Source: an uncultured Alphaproteobacteria bacterium (GTDB lineage Bacteria > Pseudomonadota > Alphaproteobacteria > Rhodobacterales > Rhodobacteraceae). Taken from it: a DNA stretch of 44,516 nucleotides. The translations under genes and the position numbers were made by a program. The stretch covers positions 1 to 44,516 of the forward strand of contig CACHJY010000010.1 in assembly GCA_902580265.1 (NCBI GenBank). Direction: 5' to 3'. Every line of letters starts with the position of its first letter. The first letter of the stretch is position 1. The notes beneath the pieces are model-generated. The model was given only the letters and a program-made list of their open reading frames with translations, was not told where the DNA came from and did not search any database. Below are positions 8,112 through 17,977 of this stretch, piece after piece.

Positions 8112-9431
8112 TTAATTCCCGTGTTTGTTTAGGGTACTCCTAAACTTTTCAATGATCTCATCAATGTGTTTATGCTCAGAAATGAACATTGGAGCTACAA
8201 TTCCTGAGTCGCCAGTAAATTTGACGTGTAGACCCTCCCAGAACAACTCTTTTTGGAATTTTGTTCCTCTTTTTCCTGGGTGCCCGTCGGCATGAAGCTC
8301 TACTCCGCCCATCATTCCAATTCCTCTCACATCTTTTACTAGTGGATGATCGCAGAGTGAAAAAAGCGAATTAAGAAAATAACCTGACATTTCATTAGCT
8401 CTGTTAAATAAATCTTCCTCCTCATATATTTCAAGTGATGCCAAACCAGCTGCACATGAACCTGGGTGACCTGAATAAGTATATCCGTGAAAAAACTCAA
8501 TAGTATCTGGGTTAGAGTTATCTGTAACAGTTTCATAAATATGGTCTTTGACACATACTGCCCCCATTGGCATCGAACCATTTGTAATTGCTTTTGCCAT
8601 TGTCATAATATCTGGCGTTACATCAAATTTTTGTGAAGCAAAAGAAGTTCCCATTCGACCAAAGCCAGTTATTACTTCGTCAAAAACGAGTAAAATTCCA
8701 TGTTCGTCACATATTTCTCTTAGTCTTTCAAGGTAACCTTCGGGAGGTACTAAAGTTCCTGTCGACCCCGCAACTGGCTCAACAAAACAAGCGGCGATAG
8801 TATTGCCCCCATAAGCTTGTGCAAACCTTTCTAGGTCATTAGCTAGTTCAACACCATTTTTAGGTTGCCCTTTAACTTTAAGCTCTTCTCCGGTCCATGT
8901 ATGTCGCATTAACACAACGTTCGGCATAACTACGGGAAAGGTTCTTCGATTATTAACCATTCCAGATAAAGATACTCCGCCAATATTGACCCCATGATAA
9001 GCTCTTTCTCTACTTACAAAACGATGCCTATTTTGACCGGTAGCAGAATTATAGGACATTATTATTTTTAATGTCGTATCTATAGCTTCAGAACCTGAAT
9101 TTACAAAAAATACATGGTTCATTTCTTCTGGAGTAAGTTCCGAGACTTTATCTGCTAATTCGAAACTGGCTGGATGGCCCATACCAAAAGGAGATGTGTA
9201 GGTGTTCTTCTTCAGCTGATTGTGAACTGCTTCAATAATTTTTGGATGACAGTGTCCAGCCGGAGAACAAAATAAGCCAGAGGAACCATCAATGATTTTT
9301 GTATTCTTATGGCTAGTCATATATACACCTGAGGCTTCTGTAATAAGTCTTGGGTCTATCTTAAAGCCTCTGTTATCGGTAAACGGCATCCAATGATTTT
9401 CTAATGAATTCTTAATAATGTTATTGGCCAT
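8112..9431 (-). CDS. Class III aminotransferase, likely omega-amino acid:pyruvate (beta-alanine) type
   Basis: A PLP enzyme of 439 residues. The N-terminal HWMPFTDNRGF-x-DPRLI and the block HVFFVNSGSEAIDT are typical of beta-alanine/omega-amino acid:pyruvate aminotransferases. VFDEVITGFGRMG precedes the PLP lysine K280 in MAKAITNG. Substrates could include beta-alanine, taurine or polyamine-derived amines; sequence alone does not decide. AGGAT sits 7 bases before the ATG. The gene heads a minus-strand run with selO and b561, and its 5' side faces glutaryl-CoA dehydrogenase, so it may belong to amino-acid breakdown. Confidence 0.9.
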   Translation of the reverse strand: MANNIIKNSLENHWMPFTDNRGFKIDPRLITEASGVYMTSHKNTKIIDGSSGLFCSPAGHCHPKIIEAVHNQLKKNTYTSPFGMGHPASFELADKVSELTPEEMNHVFFVNSGSEAIDTTLKIIMSYNSATGQNRHRFVSRERAYHGVNIGGVSLSGMVNNRRTFPVVMPNVVLMRHTWTGEELKVKGQPKNGVELANDLERFAQAYGGNTIAACFVEPVAGSTGTLVPPEGYLERLREICDEHGILLVFDEVITGFGRMGTSFASQKFDVTPDIMTMAKAITNGSMPMGAVCVKDHIYETVTDNSNPDTIEFFHGYTYSGHPGSCAAGLASLEIYEEEDLFNRANEMSGYFLNSLFSLCDHPLVKDVRGIGMMGGVELHADGHPGKRGTKFQKELFWEGLHVKFTGDSGIVAPMFISEHKHIDEIIEKFRSTLNKHGN

Positions 9432-9516
9432 TTGTCTAAATCCTATTTTTTGACGTTAAAAAATGGTGGCAATGAAAAACTTCCCCCAAAACACTGTATT
9501 TTTTCAAACACAATAC

Positions 9517-9522
9517 TATAAT
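9517..9522 (+). promoter_or_regulatory. Candidate -10 box TATAAT for the glutaryl-CoA dehydrogenase gene
   Basis: A perfect TATAAT lies 39 bases before the ATG at 9562, preceded by a T-rich tract. No good -35 match is seen at 17 bases. This is the only clear promoter element in the 130-bp divergent gap. Confidence 0.4.
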
Positions 9523-9561
9523 TAAAGTATCAAAATCCTAAAAAGTCAAAAGAGAATCTCT

Positions 9562-10779
9562 ATGAAAGACACTATTGAAGTAAAAGAAAAAAAAGATAAG
9601 GCTGCTTCTTTTAATTGGGCCGACCCATTTCTGATATCCGATCAACTTTCAGAAGAGGAAAGAATGATTAGCGAAACAGCTGCCTCCTTTGCTAATAAGG
9701 AGCTTAGCGCGCGTGTAGAAAAAGCTTATAACGAAGAAATTATAGACGAGGGCATTTTCAAACTCATGGGCGACACCGGATTATTAGGGTGTACAATACA
9801 GGAGGAATTTGGGGGATTAGGAGCTAATTACGTATCGTATGGGTTAATAACAAGAGAGATAGAGAAAGTGGACTCAGGCTATAGGTCTATGATGTCAGTT
9901 CAATCATCTCTTGTAATGTATCCAATATCTAAATTTGGATCTCAATCACAAAAAGAAAAATACCTACCAAAATTGGCATCTGGTGAAAGTGTTGGCTGCT
10001 TTGGGCTCACAGAAGCAAACTCTGGCTCTGACCCAGCTTCAATGACAACAAAAGCAAAAAAAGTAGCTGGTGGATTTGAGCTGAATGGTTCAAAAATGTG
10101 GATTTCAAATGCTCCTATAGCAGACGTTTTCGTTATTTGGGCAAAGTCAGAATTTCATGAAAATAAAATTAAAGGCTTTATATTAGAAAAGAATTTCGTT
10201 GGACTGGAAACGAAAAAAATACCTGGGAAATTGAGCTTGCGTGCTTCTGTTACCGGTGAAATAAGTTTTAATAATGTCTTTGTTCCTGAAGAAAATATTT
10301 TAGAGGATGTTGAAGGTTTGAAAGGACCTTTCAGTTGTTTGAACATGGCGAGATATGGCATAGCCTGGGGAGCCATGGGCGCTGCCGAATTTTGCTGGCA
10401 TGCAGCTAGAGATTACGGTCTGTCGAGAAAGCAATTTAATAAGCCCTTAGCCGGGACTCAATTATTTCAAAAAAAATTGGCTGATATGCAAACCGAGATT
10501 ACGTTAGGTATACAAGGGGCGCTCAGGTTAGGTAGACTGATAGATGAGGGTCGCGGTGCACCAGAAGCAATAAGCCTGATGAAAAGAAACAACTGCGGCA
10601 AAGCGCTGGACATCGCTCGTCAAGCAAGAGATATGCATGGAGGGAACGGCATATCCTCCGAGTACGGTGTAATGCGACACGCCCAAAATTTAGAGACGGT
10701 TAACACTTACGAGGGTACACACGATATTCATGCACTCATTTTGGGTCGAGCTCAAACAGGTATTCAAGCCTTTTTCTAA
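9562..10779 (+). CDS. gcdH: Glutaryl-CoA dehydrogenase
   Basis: FAD enzyme that oxidises and decarboxylates glutaryl-CoA to crotonyl-CoA in lysine/tryptophan degradation. The 405 residues open with the family's FNWADPF and have [13 protein letters not shown], the flavin block [13 protein letters not shown], and the end [20 protein letters not shown] with catalytic Glu384. Those last two stretches separate GCDH from other acyl-CoA dehydrogenases. Monocistronic, convergent with the ABC exporter permease, whose stop directly abuts (10779/10780). Confidence 0.94.
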   Translation: MKDTIEVKEKKDKAASFNWADPFLISDQLSEEERMISETAASFANKELSARVEKAYNEEIIDEGIFKLMGDTGLLGCTIQEEFGGLGANYVSYGLITREIEKVDSGYRSMMSVQSSLVMYPISKFGSQSQKEKYLPKLASGESVGCFGLTEANSGSDPASMTTKAKKVAGGFELNGSKMWISNAPIADVFVIWAKSEFHENKIKGFILEKNFVGLETKKIPGKLSLRASVTGEISFNNVFVPEENILEDVEGLKGPFSCLNMARYGIAWGAMGAAEFCWHAARDYGLSRKQFNKPLAGTQLFQKKLADMQTEITLGIQGALRLGRLIDEGRGAPEAISLMKRNNCGKALDIARQARDMHGGNGISSEYGVMRHAQNLETVNTYEGTHDIHALILGRAQTGIQAFF

Positions 10780-11541
10780 TTAGGTTCGCAGCCTGTAGCC
10801 AGTTTTGAAAATTATGGCAATAACTGCTAAGCAGATCGCCATAAATGACAATATAGCTACAATAGATAGGGCTATAGGTATTTCAGATGTACCAAAAAAA
10901 CTCCATCTAAAACCGCTTATAAGATAAAAAACAGGGTTAAGTAGTGATACCTTTTGCCAAAACTCAGGCAACATATCAATAGAGTAAAAGCTTCCTCCGA
11001 GAAATACTAATGGGGTTACAAGAAGAGTGGGTATAATGCTCAATTTCTCCCAGTTTTGTGCCCAGATACCAATTATAAATCCGAAAAGAGAAAAGGTGAT
11101 TGCTGTCAAAATTATAAAAATAGCCATTACTAAGGGATATTTTATATCATGGGTAACAAATAGATTAGACGTAAGAAAGATCATCAAGCCAATTATAGTA
11201 GACTTTGAAGCAGCGGCACCAACATAACCAACAGTGGCTTCCAAAGAAGAAACAGGTGCTGATAGGACTTCAAAAATCGAGCCAACAAATTTTGGAAAAT
11301 AAATTCCGAAGGCGGCGTTGTTGATACTTTCAGTCATCAGATAAAGCATTATTAATCCAGGTACTATGAATGAGCCATATGAGACGCCATTAATCGTTTC
11401 AATTTTTGATCCAATCGCGGCGCCAAAGACCACAAAATAGAGGGAAGTAGTGATTATCGGTGCTACCAAACTCTGAAATATTGTCCGTCTAAAGCGAGCC
11501 ATCTCAAATTTGTAAATTGTTATTGCGGCTTGAATGTTCAT
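10780..11541 (-). CDS. ABC-2 type exporter permease
   Basis: A 253-residue integral membrane protein with six predicted helices and the ABC-2 (DrrB/NodJ/YadH) pattern, including a central ...TPLVFLGGSFYSIDMLP stretch before the final helices. Together with the ATPase upstream it should make a two-component exporter. Start ATG overlaps the ATPase stop (ATGA), so the subunits are coupled. The substrate is unknown; relatives move lipids, polysaccharides or drugs. Confidence 0.9.
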   Translation of the reverse strand: MNIQAAITIYKFEMARFRRTIFQSLVAPIITTSLYFVVFGAAIGSKIETINGVSYGSFIVPGLIMLYLMTESINNAAFGIYFPKFVGSIFEVLSAPVSSLEATVGYVGAAASKSTIIGLMIFLTSNLFVTHDIKYPLVMAIFIILTAITFSLFGFIIGIWAQNWEKLSIIPTLLVTPLVFLGGSFYSIDMLPEFWQKVSLLNPVFYLISGFRWSFFGTSEIPIALSIVAILSFMAICLAVIAIIFKTGYRLRT

Positions 11542-12455
11542 TGCGGTTCAACTAAATCCAAAAATATATCCTCTAATGAGGTGTCTACTGTGTTAATTTC
11601 GGTAAAAGCGATACCATTCTGCGAAAGCAAATTTACGATAGATTGTAATTCATTAGACGTATTGTTGATGCCAACGAGCTTAAGCGTCATATCATTCTCT
11701 GTAAGTGAAATTTTTTTATTTTTTTTTATAAAAGAAGGGTCCTCAAGCTTTTTACTCAATCTTATAAATGTAGTTTTTTTACTAAATTCACTCATAAGAG
11801 CAGTTTTTTCTTTAACGAGAATAATTTCACCCGAATTAATTATTCCAACTCTGTCAGCCAACTGTTCTGCTTCCTCTATATAATGTGTAGTAAGAATAAT
11901 AGTAACGCCCATTTTTTTTTGATCTTCTATGAGCTTCCAGATATCTCTTCTTAATGATACATCAACACCTGCGGTAGGTTCATCCAGAAATAGGATTTTG
12001 GGTTCATGAGCCAAAGCTTTAGCTATAAGGAGACGTCTTTTCATTCCCCCCGACAGTCCAAAAATCTGTTCATCTCTTTTGTCAAAGAGTGACAAGGTTT
12101 TTAAAATTTTATCAATATGATCTCGGCTGTCTTTTAATCCAAAGAGCCCTCTCGAAAATTGACATGAGTTATAAACACTTTCAAATCCATCCAAAGGTAA
12201 CTCTTGGGGAACTAACCCAATTTGATTTCTGGTCTCTTTATAGTGAGATAAAGTATCGAAATCATTAACTTTGATATTTCCACTTGATTGCCTACACAAT
12301 CCACATATAGCTGATATTAATGTTGTCTTTCCAGCACCATTTGGCCCCAATAAAGCGAAGATCTCACCTTTTTTGATTTCAAGGGAAACATTATTTAAAG
12401 CTTTATGCCTTCCAAATACTTTTGAGACATTCTCAATTGAAATTTGATTTCTCAT
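11538..12455 (-). CDS. ABC exporter ATP-binding protein (DrrA/NodI/CcmA class)
   Basis: 305 residues with Walker A GPNGAGKTT (37-45), signature LSGGMKRR (134-141), Walker B ILFLDEP (154-160) and the switch histidine in TTHYIEEAEQLADR. After about residue 225 there is the C-terminal regulatory extension usual for DrrA-like exporter ATPases. It lies 3 bases after the aldo/keto reductase and overlaps the permease. No strong ribosome site precedes the ATG, in line with coupling to the upstream gene. Confidence 0.93.
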   Translation of the reverse strand: MRNQISIENVSKVFGRHKALNNVSLEIKKGEIFALLGPNGAGKTTLISAICGLCRQSSGNIKVNDFDTLSHYKETRNQIGLVPQELPLDGFESVYNSCQFSRGLFGLKDSRDHIDKILKTLSLFDKRDEQIFGLSGGMKRRLLIAKALAHEPKILFLDEPTAGVDVSLRRDIWKLIEDQKKMGVTIILTTHYIEEAEQLADRVGIINSGEIILVKEKTALMSEFSKKTTFIRLSKKLEDPSFIKKNKKISLTENDMTLKLVGINNTSNELQSIVNLLSQNGIAFTEINTVDTSLEDIFLDLVEPQ

Positions 12456-12458
12456 AAC

Positions 12459-13505
12459 TTACATAGGCATTGGGATTTTTTTATAAAGTTTGTTAACTTC
12501 TGCTAACACGTCTTCTTTGAGATATATGTCTTTACCTCTTAAAATCAACTTTAGTTGATCTACGTTTGATGCACCGAATATTACGGATCCCATAAATGGT
12601 CTCGATCTACAAAAGCTTAGTGCTAGGTGAACGGGATCTAATCCAAACCTCTTAGATAATTCAATATATTCTTCTATAGCTCTAGTGGAATTTGGCGTGA
12701 CCCTTCCAAACATATCAGGAACTCTAGATAGCCTTGAGTTTTCGGGTACTTGACTATTGAGATACTTTCCAGTGATCATTCCGCCAACCAACGGCGAATA
12801 GGCTAGCAACTTAACATTTTCGTGAAAACATGTTTCAGCCAAGTCCGTATCGAATATTCGACAAAGTAAGCTATATTCATTTTGTATTGATGCAATTGAG
12901 AAATCTTCGTATTTTTTTGTTTCATTGGCAAATTGTACTGTTCCCCAGGCTGTCTCGTTAGATAATCCAATATATCTAATTTTTCCCTCTTTTTTGAGAT
13001 CATATAATTCCTTAACTACTAGCTCAATATTTTCTCGCTCTACACTACTTTCCTGGCTGGTAGGGTCGTAGTTCCAATATTGTCTAAAATGATAACTGCC
13101 TCTGTTTGGCCAATGTAATTGATAAAGGTCAATATAGTCTGTTTTCAAATTATTTAGGCTACCTTCTATCGCTAACCGAACTTCTTTTGGAAAAATTCCT
13201 TTACCATTCCTAACATTTTTATAGCCTTTCCCACTGATTTTTGTAGCAATTACTAATTCTTTTCTCTTCTGCAAGTTTTTACCAAGCCAGTTGCCCAGGA
13301 TTCTTTCAGTATCACCGGTAGTTTCTGCTCTCAAAGGACAGACAGGATACATTTCGGCAGTATCTATAAAGTTAATTCCCGCATCTAAACTCATTTCTAT
13401 TTGTTTATGGGCATCCACTTCATCAGTTTGCTCGCCCCAAGTCATCGTTCCTAAGCAAAAGTCTGTTACTTTTAGTTCTGTATTTCCCAAGTTTACAAAT
13501 TTCAA
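12459..13505 (-). CDS. Aldo/keto reductase, Tas-like
   Basis: NADP(H)-dependent TIM-barrel oxidoreductase of 348 residues. Seen are the N-terminal LGTMTWGEQ, the active-site region NFIDTAEMYP with Asp and Tyr, the strand with DLYQLHWPNRG and the C-terminal cofactor stretch SVIFGASNVDQL. The length and the wide MYPVCP...TGDTE insertion resemble E. coli Tas. The substrate is not predictable. Start is TTG with AGGAA seven bases upstream. First gene of a three-gene run with the ABC exporter, which does not itself tell the function. Confidence 0.9.
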   Translation of the reverse strand: MKFVNLGNTELKVTDFCLGTMTWGEQTDEVDAHKQIEMSLDAGINFIDTAEMYPVCPLRAETTGDTERILGNWLGKNLQKRKELVIATKISGKGYKNVRNGKGIFPKEVRLAIEGSLNNLKTDYIDLYQLHWPNRGSYHFRQYWNYDPTSQESSVERENIELVVKELYDLKKEGKIRYIGLSNETAWGTVQFANETKKYEDFSIASIQNEYSLLCRIFDTDLAETCFHENVKLLAYSPLVGGMITGKYLNSQVPENSRLSRVPDMFGRVTPNSTRAIEEYIELSKRFGLDPVHLALSFCRSRPFMGSVIFGASNVDQLKLILRGKDIYLKEDVLAEVNKLYKKIPMPM

Positions 13506-13640
13506 TTTTAGGTTCCTTCACAAGATTTTTTGCGTATTAGCATTTTTTAGGATTTAAGAAATGGCCTATAAGCTTTGACTATTAGTGCATAAACAATTAT
13601 TTGTAAAATGTTAACAGTAAATTTCTTTATGGGGTGAGCA

Positions 13641-14453
13641 ATGGGTTTGATTAGAAGTATCAGGAAATTTTTTCGAAAAAAACCACTGGTTGTAGTTATA
13701 CGATTAGATGGGGTTATTGGAGCGGTGAGTAGATTTGGGTCAGGAGGTCTTGATGACTCTAATACCCAAAAGCTATTAGAAAAAGCATTTGAGTTTGAAA
13801 AGGCTAAAGCAATTGCAATAAAAATAAATTCTCCTGGTGGGTCCCCTACTCAATCATCTTTAATCGCATCGAGAATTATAAAATTATCTGAAGAAAAAAA
13901 AATACCTGTCATGTGCTTTTGTGAAGATGTTGCAGCATCTGGAGGCTATTGGTTAGCTTGTGCAGGTAAAGAAATTTACTCTGATGTCAATTCGATCATA
14001 GGTTCCATAGGCGTTATCTCTGCAAGCTTTGGGTTTTCAGAGCTTATATCTAGATATGGCATCGAAAGAAGGGTATACACCGCTGGCGAAGAAAAGAGTA
14101 TGCTGGATCCTTTCCAACCTGAAAAATCTAGTGATGTTAAACGTCTCAAAGCTATTCAAAAAGCAATTTTTGAAAACTTTAAATCTTTTGTAAGTGAGCG
14201 GAGAGGTGAGAAGATAAAGGGAAAAAAAATATTTAATGGTGAGGTATGGGACGCAACAAGAGCAAAAGATCTTGGTCTCATTGATGGTATAGGAATGATG
14301 GAAGATATTTTGGAGGAAAAATTTGGAGCAGAAATTAAGCTCAAATATATAAATAAAAAGAAATCATTTTTGTCTCGTTTCAGTAGCTCACTGATAAATG
14401 AAATAAATACTAAAATTGTTGAAAAATATTACTTCTCTAAATTTGGACTATGA
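13641..14453 (+). CDS. S49 family peptidase (SppA/SohB-like)
   Basis: A 270-residue serine protease related to signal peptide peptidase. NSPGG (63-67) is the oxyanion region, nucleophile Ser100 sits in VAASGGYW, and the general base is probably Lys152 in GEEKSML. The 52-residue Ser-Lys gap equals that of single-domain SppA. There is no clear N-terminal membrane helix; a hydrophobic strand at 15-22 is too short, so it may be peripheral or cytosolic, a difference from classic SppA. It starts after GGGGTGAG and overlaps or abuts the SDR gene. A TTGACT at 13575-13580 could be its -35 box. Confidence 0.9.
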   Translation: MGLIRSIRKFFRKKPLVVVIRLDGVIGAVSRFGSGGLDDSNTQKLLEKAFEFEKAKAIAIKINSPGGSPTQSSLIASRIIKLSEEKKIPVMCFCEDVAASGGYWLACAGKEIYSDVNSIIGSIGVISASFGFSELISRYGIERRVYTAGEEKSMLDPFQPEKSSDVKRLKAIQKAIFENFKSFVSERRGEKIKGKKIFNGEVWDATRAKDLGLIDGIGMMEDILEEKFGAEIKLKYINKKKSFLSRFSSSLINEINTKIVEKYYFSKFGL

Positions 14454-14472
14454 GTTAACGATAGGAAACTTT

Positions 14473-15261
14473 TTGAAAGAAGAAAAAACAGCACTAATCA
14501 CAGGGGGCGCCAAGAGACTAGGACGAGCTATTTCAAAAGAGCTGGCTTCTTCTGGTTACAATATAATTGTTCATTACAACCGGTCGGAGGATGATGCGAA
14601 TAGTCTTAAAGAGGAGCTTACAGAATTGGGTGTTGATGTTTACCTTCTCCAGGCTGATCTTTTAAATGATAATGAGACACTTTCGCTATTTGAAAATTGT
14701 AAAAAACTGACAAGAAGACCTATAAATTGTCTAGTAAACAATGCATCTATTTTTGAATATGACAATATAGAAACTGCAACTCTAGAAAGCTGGGATCGTC
14801 ATCAAAAGTCAAATCTTCAAGTGCCATTTTTCCTAACACAAAAGTTTGCTCAGCAAGCACCAGAGCCTGAAAAGCTCGATAATGGTGAGTTGGAGAGTAA
14901 ATCTTGTATTATAAATATAATTGATCAACGAGTTCAGAATCTGACAACCGATTTTACAACCTATACCTTAGCCAAATCGGCTTTGTGGACATTGACACGG
15001 ATTTCAGCAAAAGCACTAGCCCCAAAAATAAGGGTTAATGCTATAGGCCCGGGCCCAACTTTGAAAGCAGAATTTCAAAGTATTTCGAATTATAAAAAGC
15101 AAAGGCTTTCCACTCCGCTCAAGAGAGGTTCAAGTACGGGTGAAATATGTGCAACTATAAAATATTTTGTTGATAATCCCAGTGTCAGTGGGCAATTGAT
15201 ATGTGCTGACGGCGGACAAAATTTACAAGGAATAAAAAAGACTGAGGAAATAGACCAATAA
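14473..15261 (+). CDS. Short-chain dehydrogenase, pteridine reductase (FolM)-like
   Basis: A Rossmann NAD(P)-dependent reductase. ALITGGAKRLGRAIS near the N-terminus binds the cofactor; NNAS, the YTLAKSA catalytic Tyr/Lys pair and NAIGPGPTL followed by TPLKRGSSTGEI match alphaproteobacterial FolM/pteridine reductase-like SDRs, which reduce dihydromonapterin or dihydrofolate. I prefer the TTG at 14473 (262 residues) with TAGGAA in front. A TTG at 14416 would add 19 non-conserved residues and overlap the peptidase gene by 38 bases. uvrC follows after 17 bases. Confidence 0.85.
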   Translation: MKEEKTALITGGAKRLGRAISKELASSGYNIIVHYNRSEDDANSLKEELTELGVDVYLLQADLLNDNETLSLFENCKKLTRRPINCLVNNASIFEYDNIETATLESWDRHQKSNLQVPFFLTQKFAQQAPEPEKLDNGELESKSCIINIIDQRVQNLTTDFTTYTLAKSALWTLTRISAKALAPKIRVNAIGPGPTLKAEFQSISNYKKQRLSTPLKRGSSTGEICATIKYFVDNPSVSGQLICADGGQNLQGIKKTEEIDQ

Positions 15262-15278
15262 GTTAGGTAATTTAAATC

Positions 15279-17135
15279 ATGACGCAACGTGAACCGAATA
15301 AATTCTTGCATGGAGAAGAGGTAGTTTCCTCTATTGTGAAAACACTGCCCAGTAAACCAGGGGTTTATAGAATGCTCGATGATAGCGGTAACGTACTTTA
15401 TGTAGGAAAAGCAAAAAATTTAAAAAATAGAGTCTCAAGTTATTCAAGAGTGACGGGACACTCTCTAAGAATAGGCAGAATGATTTCTGCAACCAGAGAC
15501 ATGAATTTTTTCATAACTGAAACTGAGTTAGAAGCGCTTCTATTAGAACAGAATCTTATTAAGAAATATAATCCTAGATATAACGTACTGTTAAAGGATG
15601 ATAAGAGTTTTCCTCAAATCGCTATCACTAGAAGCAAACAATTCCCCCAAGTAACCAAATACCGTGGAAAAAAGTTGGATGGAGTAAGATATTTTGGTCC
15701 CTATGCCTCTGCCAGTGCGGTTAATAATGCAATTAATTATATCCAGAAAATTTTTCAATTAAGAAATTGCAGGGATAGTAACTTCTATGGACGAGGTCGA
15801 GCGTGCCTATTGCATTTTATAAATAAATGCTCGGCTCCTTGTGTTGGAAAGATTTCTGAGGAAGAATATTTAAGAACAGTAGATGAAGCAGAAAATTTTC
15901 TACTCGGTAAACACACTGAGATCAAAGACAAATTGCAAAGAGATATGCTAGAGGCAAGTAAAAAATTGGATTTTGAAAGAGCGGCTTTCTTCCGAGATCG
16001 GATCGAACTAATAGCAAAAATTCAGTCGAGTCAAAATATTAATAGTTTGAACGTCAAAGATGCTGACGTCATAGGTCTTTTTAAATTAGGAGATGAAGTC
16101 TGTATTCAAGTATTCTTTATTCGATCATTTGAGAATAGAGGAAATCATGCATTTTTTCCAAAGACTGGGGGCGGAGCAGAAGATATAGAAATTATAGAAA
16201 ACTTCATAGCCCAATTCTATTCTACAAAAATTCCTGCCAGAGAGATACTAATATCGTCAACTTTAAGAAATAATGAATTATTAATTAAGTTTTTAACTGA
16301 AAGAAGAAACTCCAAAGTTGTAGTTAGGTCGCCCTCCAGAGGGAGATTAAAAGATCTCATAAAAACGGCCGAAAAAAATGCTAAAGAAGCATTAGAAAGA
16401 AAGATAGCTATGAAAGCTTCTCAGAAATCGCTTTTTGAAGAGGTTGAGACTTGGCTAAAATTAGAAAAGAAAATAAAAAAAATCGAGGTCTATGATAATT
16501 CCCACATTCAAGGGAGTTTCCCTATTGGTTGTCTTGTGGCTATAAATCTAGAGGGCTACTCTAAGTCAGATTATAGAAAATATAACATTAAGGATAATTC
16601 CATAAATCCTAAAGATGATTTAGCATTAATGGGTCATGTTTTTGAGCGAAGGTTTGGAAAGGTTAAAAATGAAAATTTAGAAGATTTTAAACGAAACCTT
16701 CCCGATCTAATCGTTATTGATGGTGGTCGAAATCAAATGAATGTTGCCTCTGCTGTTCTTAGGAAATATGCGCTAGAAATTCCAATATTGGCTATTGCTA
16801 AAGGAGAAAAACGGAACGAAGGAAGAGAAGACTTTTATTTTCAAGATAAAATTTTTAATTTTCCTACAAGTAGCAGTTTGCTTTTCTTTTTTCAAAGAAT
16901 TCGTGATGAAGTACATCGTTTTGCTATTGGAGCTCATAGGCAGAAAAGATCTTCTGGTATTAACAAAAGTGAACTTGACGAAGTTTATGGAATAGGGCCA
17001 AAGAAAAAAAAGGAATTATTGCAGCATTTTGGGTCCGCAAGGGAGGTCGGAAAGGCAAGTTTAAAGGATCTTTTGGGTGTAAAAGGAATATCGAAAAATT
17101 CAGCAGAAATTATTTTCAATCACTTTAATTCATGA
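15279..17135 (+). CDS. uvrC: Excinuclease ABC subunit C
   Basis: UvrC makes both incisions in nucleotide excision repair. The 618 residues have the GIY-YIG nuclease domain (PGVYRMLDDSGNVLYVGKAKNLKNR, quoted here as the N-terminal 28-55 region only in part), a conserved cysteine cluster around CRDSNFYGRGRACLLH, the UVR helix with KKLDFERAAFFRDRI, the RNase H-like 5' nuclease domain with VYDNSHIQG and IVIDGGRNQ, and a C-terminal helix-hairpin-helix pair (VYGIGPKKKKELL and LLGVKGISKNSA). Full length, no lesion. Upstream of pgsA-moaD-moaE in one plus-strand run. Confidence 0.97.
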   Translation: MTQREPNKFLHGEEVVSSIVKTLPSKPGVYRMLDDSGNVLYVGKAKNLKNRVSSYSRVTGHSLRIGRMISATRDMNFFITETELEALLLEQNLIKKYNPRYNVLLKDDKSFPQIAITRSKQFPQVTKYRGKKLDGVRYFGPYASASAVNNAINYIQKIFQLRNCRDSNFYGRGRACLLHFINKCSAPCVGKISEEEYLRTVDEAENFLLGKHTEIKDKLQRDMLEASKKLDFERAAFFRDRIELIAKIQSSQNINSLNVKDADVIGLFKLGDEVCIQVFFIRSFENRGNHAFFPKTGGGAEDIEIIENFIAQFYSTKIPAREILISSTLRNNELLIKFLTERRNSKVVVRSPSRGRLKDLIKTAEKNAKEALERKIAMKASQKSLFEEVETWLKLEKKIKKIEVYDNSHIQGSFPIGCLVAINLEGYSKSDYRKYNIKDNSINPKDDLALMGHVFERRFGKVKNENLEDFKRNLPDLIVIDGGRNQMNVASAVLRKYALEIPILAIAKGEKRNEGREDFYFQDKIFNFPTSSSLLFFFQRIRDEVHRFAIGAHRQKRSSGINKSELDEVYGIGPKKKKELLQHFGSAREVGKASLKDLLGVKGISKNSAEIIFNHFNS

Positions 17136-17150
17136 TATTACCGAAACGTG

Positions 17151-17723
17151 ATGTATAGCTATATACCAAATTTTCTCACTTTCCTCAGGCTATTTGCTGC
17201 GCCGGTATTAATCTTATACTTAATCATAGACCAATCTTTTTCCGGTAAGTACTTTGGTTTGATAATCTTTTTCTTTATTATTTTGACCGATTTTTTTGAT
17301 GGCTATTTGGCTAGAAAGTTTAATACGGAGAGTAACATTGGAAAAGTTTTTGACCCAATAGCTGATAAGATAATGGTTATTTTACTTTTCGCTTTCTTTC
17401 TTGGTATTAATTTAGGTAATCCAGATAAATTATTTATGTCGCTGATGCTTATACTATTAATTACTAGGGAGATTATGATCTCAGGGCTACGAGAATTCGT
17501 AAGCGCGAAAAAAGCCGATCTAAGCGTTACGCAACTTGCTAGATGGAAAACATTTTTTCAAACCATACTATTAATTTTGTTATTTTTTGATTACATATAT
17601 ATTTTTCAAAATACTGCGATCAGTTGGTCGATAGACCTATTTTGCTTGGTTACATGTCTTCTGACATGGTATACTGGCATGCAATACATTTTTAAAGCTT
17701 TTGATACTGCAAACAATGGTTAA
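17151..17723 (+). CDS. pgsA: CDP-diacylglycerol--glycerol-3-phosphate 3-phosphatidyltransferase
   Basis: First committed enzyme of phosphatidylglycerol synthesis, in the inner membrane. About 190 residues with four or more helices. The CDP-alcohol phosphotransferase signature is complete: DFFDGYLARKF followed by GKVFDPIADK, giving D-G-x2-A-R-x(n)-G-x3-D-x3-D. The sequence offers GTG (17148) and ATG (17151) in tandem; I chose ATG. Its last codons overlap the moaD start (ATGGTTAA). Confidence 0.95.
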   Translation: MYSYIPNFLTFLRLFAAPVLILYLIIDQSFSGKYFGLIIFFFIILTDFFDGYLARKFNTESNIGKVFDPIADKIMVILLFAFFLGINLGNPDKLFMSLMLILLITREIMISGLREFVSAKKADLSVTQLARWKTFFQTILLILLFFDYIYIFQNTAISWSIDLFCLVTCLLTWYTGMQYIFKAFDTANNG

Positions 17724-17973
17724 GGTTAAGCTAAAATATTTTTCAAGAATTCGGGAGACAATTGGTAAAACGTCAGAGCTAGTTGAAATAAAATCAACGA
17801 ATATTCAGGATCTTATAGAAGAGCTACAGGCAATGGGTGAACATTACTCAGTTCTAAAAGGAAGAGACTTTGCTGTTTATTCTGCCGTAGACCAAGACAT
17901 TGTAACAGACGTTAAAACATCAATCGAAGGTGCAACAGAGATTGCTTTTTTCCCTCCAATGACAGGGGGGTAA
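17716..17973 (+). CDS. moaD: Molybdopterin synthase small subunit MoaD
   Basis: An 85-residue ubiquitin-like sulfur carrier ending in the essential FPPMTGG, whose terminal glycine is thiocarboxylated to feed sulfur to precursor Z. It begins KVKLKYFSRIRE, the usual first strand. The ATG at 17716 overlaps the pgsA stop; a TTG or ATG further upstream would add residues that belong to no family member. moaE follows after 4 bases, so the two synthase subunits are made together. Confidence 0.95.
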   Translation: MVKVKLKYFSRIRETIGKTSELVEIKSTNIQDLIEELQAMGEHYSVLKGRDFAVYSAVDQDIVTDVKTSIEGATEIAFFPPMTGG

Positions 17974-17977
17974 GTCT